A stretch of DNA of 64,000 nt from Numida meleagris (taxonomy: Eukaryota; Chordata; Aves; Galliformes; Numididae), in contig NC_034411.1 in the NCBI RefSeq assembly GCF_002078875.1, positions 3,995,297 through 4,059,296 of the forward strand, written 5' to 3'. The position numbers and the translations under genes were made by a program. Shown here piece after piece: positions 59,061 through 64,000 of this stretch (position 1 is the first letter of the stretch; each line of letters begins with the position of its first letter). Under the pieces are notes generated by a model. The model saw only the letters and a list, made by a program, of their open reading frames with translations. It had not been told where the DNA came from and ran no database searches.

Positions 59061-60867
59061 GTAACTGTTCCAGTAAGTCACCCTGCTTGCATCATTCTGA
59101 ATGTTTACAAGTTTGTCTGCCCACCCAGCAGTGTGGGCTGGCCATGTCTGCTCAGTGCTGAAATAGGCAGGGAGGTGCCCTTTAAGCCCCACTTGTATTT
59201 CCTTAGCTTAAAAAAATCATTGCTTCCATAGCTCAGCTGCAGTAGCTGTGTGTGTGTGTGCGTTGGTGAGCACAAGTTAAACTGCATACAGAGCGTAACA
59301 GATCGTGCTTTGTCTTTGCAACAGACAACAAGTTCGTAAAGTAACTGTTGGATTATTATCTGCCTACCCTCAGCAATAAGAGCCTCCCCAAGTCACTGGT
59401 TTAAACTGAGAAGGGGATGTGTCTTATCTAAAGTAGCCCTGGTCTCTGTGTACAGACAGGCTGCCCTTTTTCTTCTACTTGACTCCATAAAGAACAAACA
59501 AAACCAGCTGTTTTCCCACAAAAAAAAAATGATTGAGAGATTTAGTATATATTCAGTCAGCAACTGAATGTGAAATGTGGATGTTTTTTCTTGCTGACAT
59601 CAAACCCTTTGAGTCTACCAGATGCCTGCTATCACATCACTGCCCTGTTGCTGGGCAGAAGGAAAGCTTTTGTGAGCGTGGTGTGCTGTGGTTTGGGTAA
59701 GCTGCTGTTACTGGAACAGCTCTCTGTAGCCTTGGAATCTCAACAGTGGAACTGTGCTAGCAAGATAACTACACTGCACCAGTGCAGCTAGACTGGTAAA
59801 ATAAAATATAAACTCAGGTTTACGCTGTGACCTCAAGACTGCAAACAAATGAGGCATTTCTGATTGTAGGATTTGGTTTAAATTACACCAGAATGCCTCT
59901 TTGCATGACACTGCTCAGCCACTGTTATGCTTTGGTCTTGAACCCTTGTGGTTTCTTAAACTGGCTGGGGAAGGAAGCCCAAAGGATTGGTTCATTTTTT
60001 TGCCGATTGTTCCTATGTTTACTTGGTGGTGGGCCTCTGGAGGCTCAGATAGGCGAGTGGTGCTGCTGGGCACACCACCAACAGTAGCACTGGGTCAAAA
60101 ACAGCCCTCATTTCAACTGGTCAGAGTGCTGAGGGTATCCAGTAATACTATGTGCTTTATGAGCTTCCACTGTTCTGAACTGAGGACCACAAAGAGGAAA
60201 GCAGAAGGGTTTCTGTGGTACCCAGGACATGCTAATGTGAAAAGTCACCAGGGAAAGCTATCTGGCCTTCTTGATTTTTGTGACCCACATGTCTCAGAAA
60301 AAAGAAAGTGCCTGAGGACGTGCTCTGCTGTAGGACTAAGAATGATGATGATAATACAAACATTGTCAGTGCTGAGTGCAGTTGTGCTGGGGAAGATCTT
60401 GGGTTTCCCTGTTGCTGTGTTCCAGTCCTGCCTCTGCTTTCTCAATCCAAGGATTCTGTGCCTGTCCCACGGAGGCGATGGTGGATGAGGCCAATATCCT
60501 CACACAAGTGCAAATTACAATAGTGGAATTAACACTGCCTTATTGCAGCAGCTTCTTCACCTCAACAGAGTAACCATTGTGAAAGCAATGGTCCGCTTAA
60601 CAGAGGCCTACAATAAACTGTGCAGGACAGATTTTATTTGCTATCAACAAGAATAAATGGAGATACCCTATTGGTGACTTACTTATAAAACCTGCCATGC
60701 AAAGACAGAAATTAAATACAGAGGAGGCATGTTTGAATGGCTGAAGGAACAGTTCTTACAAAGGACCTCTGGAACCTGTAGACTTATTCTGCTGAGAGCC
60801 ATATAAGATGGAAAGAGAGGCTGGTGGTGGGCGAAGACCTCAGCATCTCTTTGTTTCTTGGTTGCAG
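59061..60867 (+). other. SLC24A3: SLC24A3 intron (1.8 kb)
   Basis: Contains a short TG dinucleotide run at 59246-59261 and the longest ORF in the window (195 codons, 59901-60488). That ORF has no recognisable domain and no coding character. No transposon recognised. Confidence 0.85.
59246..59261. repeat. TG dinucleotide run
   Basis: About eight TG units within an intron. Confidence 0.85.
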
Positions 60868-61028
60868 GGAATTTCCACCGTAAAGCCTCGGTGATCATGG
60901 TGGATGAGCTGCTGTCTGCTTACCCACACCAGCTTTCATTTTCTGAGGCTGGACTACGGATCATGATAACCAGCCACTTTCCTCCCAAAACACGTCTCTC
61001 CATGGCCAGCCGCATGCTAATCAATGAG
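60868..61028 (+). CDS. SLC24A3: SLC24A3 exon: conserved middle of the cytosolic loop
   Basis: This 161-nt exon completes a Gly codon and reads NFHRKASVIMVDELLSAYPH, then QLSFSEAGLRIMITSHFPPK, then TRLSMASRMLINE. This is the best-conserved part of the NCKX cytosolic loop. The VMVDE-type and F-EAGLRIMIT motifs are shared with NCKX4, while the Ser-Ala-Tyr-Pro-His variant is the NCKX3 form. The acceptor is GGTTGCAG and the donor GTATGT, and it ends in phase 0. Confidence 0.97.
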
Positions 61029-61611
61029 GTATGTCTCTTCTCTTTTTTCCCCTCTCTCTCCTTCTCATTCTGAATTTGCTCTTGCCTGTGACAGCATCCA
61101 GGTCAAAATGGACCTCTATGATTTTCCTGGATCCCTGTGTGCATTTTTCCCTATTTCATCCTTCTAAGAATGTCTGTACTAAATCATCCTTTGATATCTG
61201 TACCCATGGAGACTTTAGTAGAGAAAGTTTCAAGTCATCATGTGGTTATGCTCCGTGTAGCAGTTGCTCACAGCAGATGCCTCCAGTGTTGATCTGATCT
61301 GGTGTTAACATTGCTAATTTTATAAGATGGTACGACACTTTCTGACCCTTGTCTTGTTGTATCCCTGCAGTCAGTTCAAAAGCTGCTGGTCCTTATCTTC
61401 TAAAAGTTCTATCTATATGATGTTTGTCTAGTTCCTGCAAGCAACTATTGTATTATGCATGATCCCCCTTTGCCCTTAAAACCAAGTGTTTAAAGAACTC
61501 TGCACCTCTCTTTTTCTCTGTTCCTCCCCTAATCTTTAAGAAAAAATAAAAATCAAGCATTAAGTTTTTAAAAATCTGTCTTTGAGCAAGAATTTGTGTC
61601 TGTATTAACAG
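61029..61611 (+). other. SLC24A3: SLC24A3 intron (0.6 kb)
   Basis: Short intron with a pyrimidine-rich start and A-rich stretches near its 3' end. No element recognised. The acceptor (TGTATTAACAG) has a weak pyrimidine tract for a constitutive exon. Confidence 0.88.
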
Positions 61612-61888
61612 AGACAAAGACTGATCAACAGCAGGACTTACACCAATGGTGAATCAGAAGTAGCGATCAAAATACCTATCAAGCATGTTGTGGAGAATGG
61701 AACAGGTCCAAGCAACTCATCTGAGCGGGGCGTGAATGGCACACGGCGAGACGAGGACGTGGCTGAGGCTGGCAATGAGACAGAGAATGAGAATGAGGAT
61801 AATGAGAACAATGAAAATGATGAGGAAGAGGAAGAAGATGATGATGATGATGACCATGAAGGGCCATACACACCTTTTGATCTACCCA
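61612..61888 (+). CDS. SLC24A3: SLC24A3 exon: acidic end of the cytosolic loop
   Basis: This is the longest exon here, 277 nt. It begins RQRLINSRTYTNGESEVAIK and ends at GPYTPFDLP plus one base of a Thr codon. Its centre is a low-complexity acidic run of Asn, Glu and Asp (about 61771-61860), with GAA/GAG and then a block of GAT codons. Acidic tracts at this place are normal for NCKX3, but their length varies between species. The acceptor is AACAG and the donor CCCA|GTAAGA. The reading frame stays open for about 85 codons into the following intron before a stop at 62145, so an intron-retained transcript would encode a truncated protein lacking the second membrane cluster. Confidence 0.97.
61771..61860 (+). 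repeat. Low-complexity acidic codon run inside SLC24A3
   Basis: Purine-rich, slightly irregular run of GAG/AAT/GAA codons followed by five GAT codons and one GAC in a row. It encodes alternating Glu and Asn, then a block of Glu and Asp. Such codon runs expand and contract by slippage, so length differences between individuals or related species are likely here. Confidence 0.85.
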
Positions 61889-62424
61889 GTAAGAAACTTG
61901 TGGGTTTGTGTTGTTCCAGAAAGCAAAACTCAGTTTGGGTATGCCAGAAAGCATCTCAGAAATACTTTGGGGTATGTACCTGTACCTCACAGTTCAGTTT
62001 GTGGTCACAGGTAACAGCTAATTGGAAAGCACAAGGCACATCTCAGCGTACAGACTGTTGGGCTTGGGTGCAGCTCACGTGTTTGCCTTGCAGCTGCGTT
62101 TGGTGGGGAGAGGCAACAACCTCTGCTGGGGAGTTCCTTCCATGAAACCTGGGTCCCTGTCTGAACAGACCCATCTCGTTCCATTGACTGCCCTACGTTT
62201 GAGTCATACTAGAGCTGTTGAGGTCTAGGGTGTTGAAAAAGAGACAGAATAGTGTAGGGCCTGTTTCTGCCCTTTCCAAGTGATACATGTTTTTGGGAAC
62301 TACTATTCAGATCTCCACACTCAAGCAGCATAGCTGTAGTTCAAGCAGGGGAAAAAACAAGGGCTTAAAGAGAGTAATTTAGATGTTCTGTGCACAACAA
62401 CACCTGATTTATAGTATGGGAAAA

Positions 62425-62598
62425 GTTGACTTGGACCTCTGGAATTGTCTGGTTCAAACCTCTGCTCAGAGAAGGTCTTTCTAGAGCAGGTTGCCAAAGG
62501 CTGCATCTACCCTTGAGTGTTAGCTCCAAGGATGGAAATCCCACAGTCTTTCTGGGTCATTGTTCCAGTGTTTGACCACCCATGTGGTAGGAAAAAAA
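62425..62598 (-). mobile_element. Diverged CR1 LINE fragment
   Basis: GGACCTCTGGAATTGTCTGG, AGAGCAGGTTGCCAAAGGCT and the GTTCCAGTGTTTGACCACCC block follow the usual order of a minus-strand CR1 3' end without its tail. A mariner copy follows directly. Confidence 0.75.
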
Positions 62599-62599
62599 G

Positions 62600-62907
62600 C
62601 ACATCTATGACACTCATTGATGCTTGCTGAATGTTTATGGACACCAACCAGTGGATGTAGCACAGAGAGGCAGTGGGTATTGCGTTTCAGCAGTGACAGT
62701 GGGTCACCTCCACTCGTGTAGATTTTTCTGAGTGCAGCATGCAGGCTCTTGTTCATCCCTGGCAAAAATGCACTGTGAATGGTCGTGACTGCTGAAAAAT
62801 AGTGTTTTGTAGCTGAGAATTTGCTCTGTCAAACAATGTTATTGTCCTCTTTGTACCTGTTGTCATTTCCATGGAAATAAATAGGAGGCATTACTTTCAG
62901 AGCAACC
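62600..62907 (+). mobile_element. Mariner-family element, 3' end
   Basis: Starts at the same internal point as the copy at 14074 (GATGCTTGCTGAATGTTT). It reads GCATGCAGGCTCTTGTTCAT in the decayed transposase end and finishes with TTACTTTCAGAGCAACC, followed by TA. It is about 310 bp and has no 5' terminal repeat. Confidence 0.82.
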
Positions 62908-62954
62908 TACATATTAACTAGAATAATGCTTGTTTCCCATTTTTTGTTTTACAG

Positions 62955-63121
62955 CTGGCAGAATGGAAATATTGAAGTGGCTCTTCACATGGCCATTGAG
63001 TTTTGTCCTGTATTTCACAGTGCCCAACTGTAACAAACCCCACTTGGAAAAATGGTTCATGGTAACCTTTGCTTCTTCTACCCTCTGGATTGCAGCTTTC
63101 TCCTACATGATGGTGTGGATG
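62955..63121 (+). CDS. SLC24A3: SLC24A3 exon: first helices of the C-terminal membrane cluster
   Basis: This 167-nt exon completes the Thr codon and reads GRMEILKWLFTWPLSFVLYF, then TVPNCNKPHLEKWFMVTFAS, then STLWIAAFSYMMVWM. It ends the cytosolic loop and encodes two hydrophobic helices separated by the conserved PNCNKP-EKW linker of the family. The acceptor is TTTTACAG and the donor GTATGT. The next exon should begin the alpha-2 region but lies beyond the window. Confidence 0.97.
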
Positions 63122-64000
63122 GTATGTACCAAATAAAGCAGAAAACAGCCTAAGAAAGGCAACAGAAGTTATTTTTGTCAGCTTTGAGAAATTGGGCTGT
63201 ACTCTGTAGTCTACACTTAAGCAGAATTATGCAACCATGGGGCACTGTCATCAGGAAAGAAAGGGAGGCCTGGATTGGGCTGCTGCACTTGTGCACAAAT
63301 CATGGTCTGTCTCAGCACGGGACCAAAGCAGCATGGAGATAACTCTCTAAAGCTCTGGCCACAGCTTTCCTCTGGGAATGGGGAGACAACAAAAAATTTC
63401 CTCTTCCTTCACAGTTCATTCCTGTACTAGAACTCATAAAAAAAGTGACAGGAGGTTTTTTAATTATTATTATTATTTTGTTTTGTTTCCAATAACTCTT
63501 GCTACTCTGAACAGGAAGCAGAAATGTACTTGCTTTCTTTTGCTTTTCATATGTGAGGGTTAGGTGTTCCTCAAGAAAAAAAAAAAGCTATGCTAGTTTT
63601 CTATAGCTGAAATTCTGGAACCCACATGGTCACTGCTTCTAACATGTGGTTCCTGTTTCTTGGGATGTGCTGCAGAGAGTTCAGAAGAACAAGCATTATT
63701 CCTGATTATGTTTCTCTTTCTTCTGTGCGTTTAACATGGCTAATAGGAAATTTGGCGTCATTAAACAAAGGCATCCAAATTTTTAAAATGTGGATCAGAT
63801 CAAAGAGCACTAATCAATCATAGGCGCTGTAGCAAAGGAATTTAGAGGTATCTCCTTTCTGCTAAAAGGAACTGTTTGCAGTGACATAGGTATATGTGTT
63901 CCTGCATAGAACATTTATGTAATGTTAATGTAATGAACCTTGGGGATGTTTTGGTGTCGTCTCAGCTGTTGTTTGTATGTAATAACATCTGTGAGCGTCG
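63122..64000 (+). other. SLC24A3: SLC24A3 intron, running off the window
   Basis: Starts with GTATGT. It is A/T-rich, with a TTA/TTATT run near 63460-63480 and an A run near 63575. No further exon recognised before the window ends. Confidence 0.85.

Larger units (their letters stand above)
61889..62954 (+). other. SLC24A3: SLC24A3 intron (1.1 kb)
   Basis: The 5' third continues the exon's open frame by chance. The 3' half holds a minus-strand CR1 piece (62425-62598) followed directly by a plus-strand mariner 3' end (62600-62907). Only 47 bp of unique sequence, including the polypyrimidine tract TTTTTTGTTTTACAG, separate the mariner end from the next exon. Confidence 0.88.

Noticed and set aside
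59901..60488. Longest ORF of the window (195 codons, +)
   Set aside because: It lies wholly in an SLC24A3 intron, has no recognisable domain, and its composition looks like random intron translation. Overlapping frames on both strands are similarly open.
1..64000. CRISPR arrays, tRNA or rRNA genes, bacterial operons
   Set aside because: None seen. The only regular repeats are short microsatellites and dispersed transposons.

Overview
The window is nuclear DNA from a bird, most likely a galliform close to chicken. Three things point that way: CR1 LINE copies with the ATTCTATGATTCTGTG-type tail, several copies of one small mariner-family element, and large introns separating short, well-conserved vertebrate exons. 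No bacterial or phage-type gene organisation is present.

The only host gene I can support is on the + strand: SLC24A3, the K+-dependent Na+/Ca2+ exchanger NCKX3. Eleven consecutive internal exons lie between 22792 and 63121. All have AG acceptors and GT donors, and the phases match at every junction. Joined, they total 1,235 nt: 2 nt completing a split Ala codon plus 411 whole codons, with no stop. They cover the end of the extracellular N-terminal segment, the first transmembrane cluster with the alpha-1 ion-binding repeat, the large cytosolic loop with its Asn/Glu/Asp-rich acidic tract, and the first two helices of the C-terminal cluster. The start codon, signal region, alpha-2 repeat and 3' UTR lie outside the window, so the gene is partial at both ends only because the window cuts it.

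Layout: 1-22791 is presumed upstream intron. It carries CR1 and mariner fragments, an AT-rich candidate conserved non-coding block at 17560-18100, and a degenerate minus-strand endogenous retrovirus (integrase then envelope) at about 18190-20280. From 22792 to 39715 come four exons (first membrane helices and alpha-1 repeat). One of these introns holds a roughly 2 kb CR1 copy with reverse-transcriptase remnants. From 39716 to 53636 is a 13.9 kb intron with few recognisable repeats. From 53637 to 63121 come seven exons, including a 26-nt microexon and the acidic-loop exon. From 63122 to the end is intron.

I found no convincing undescribed system. The observations most worth a second look are a dispersed repeat I cannot name, present as two inverted copies about 28.4 kb apart (14318-14522 and 42900-43104); the retroviral remnant with visible damage to key motifs; repeated CR1/mariner junctions; a mariner copy ending 47 bp before an SLC24A3 exon; and the AT-rich candidate enhancer block.
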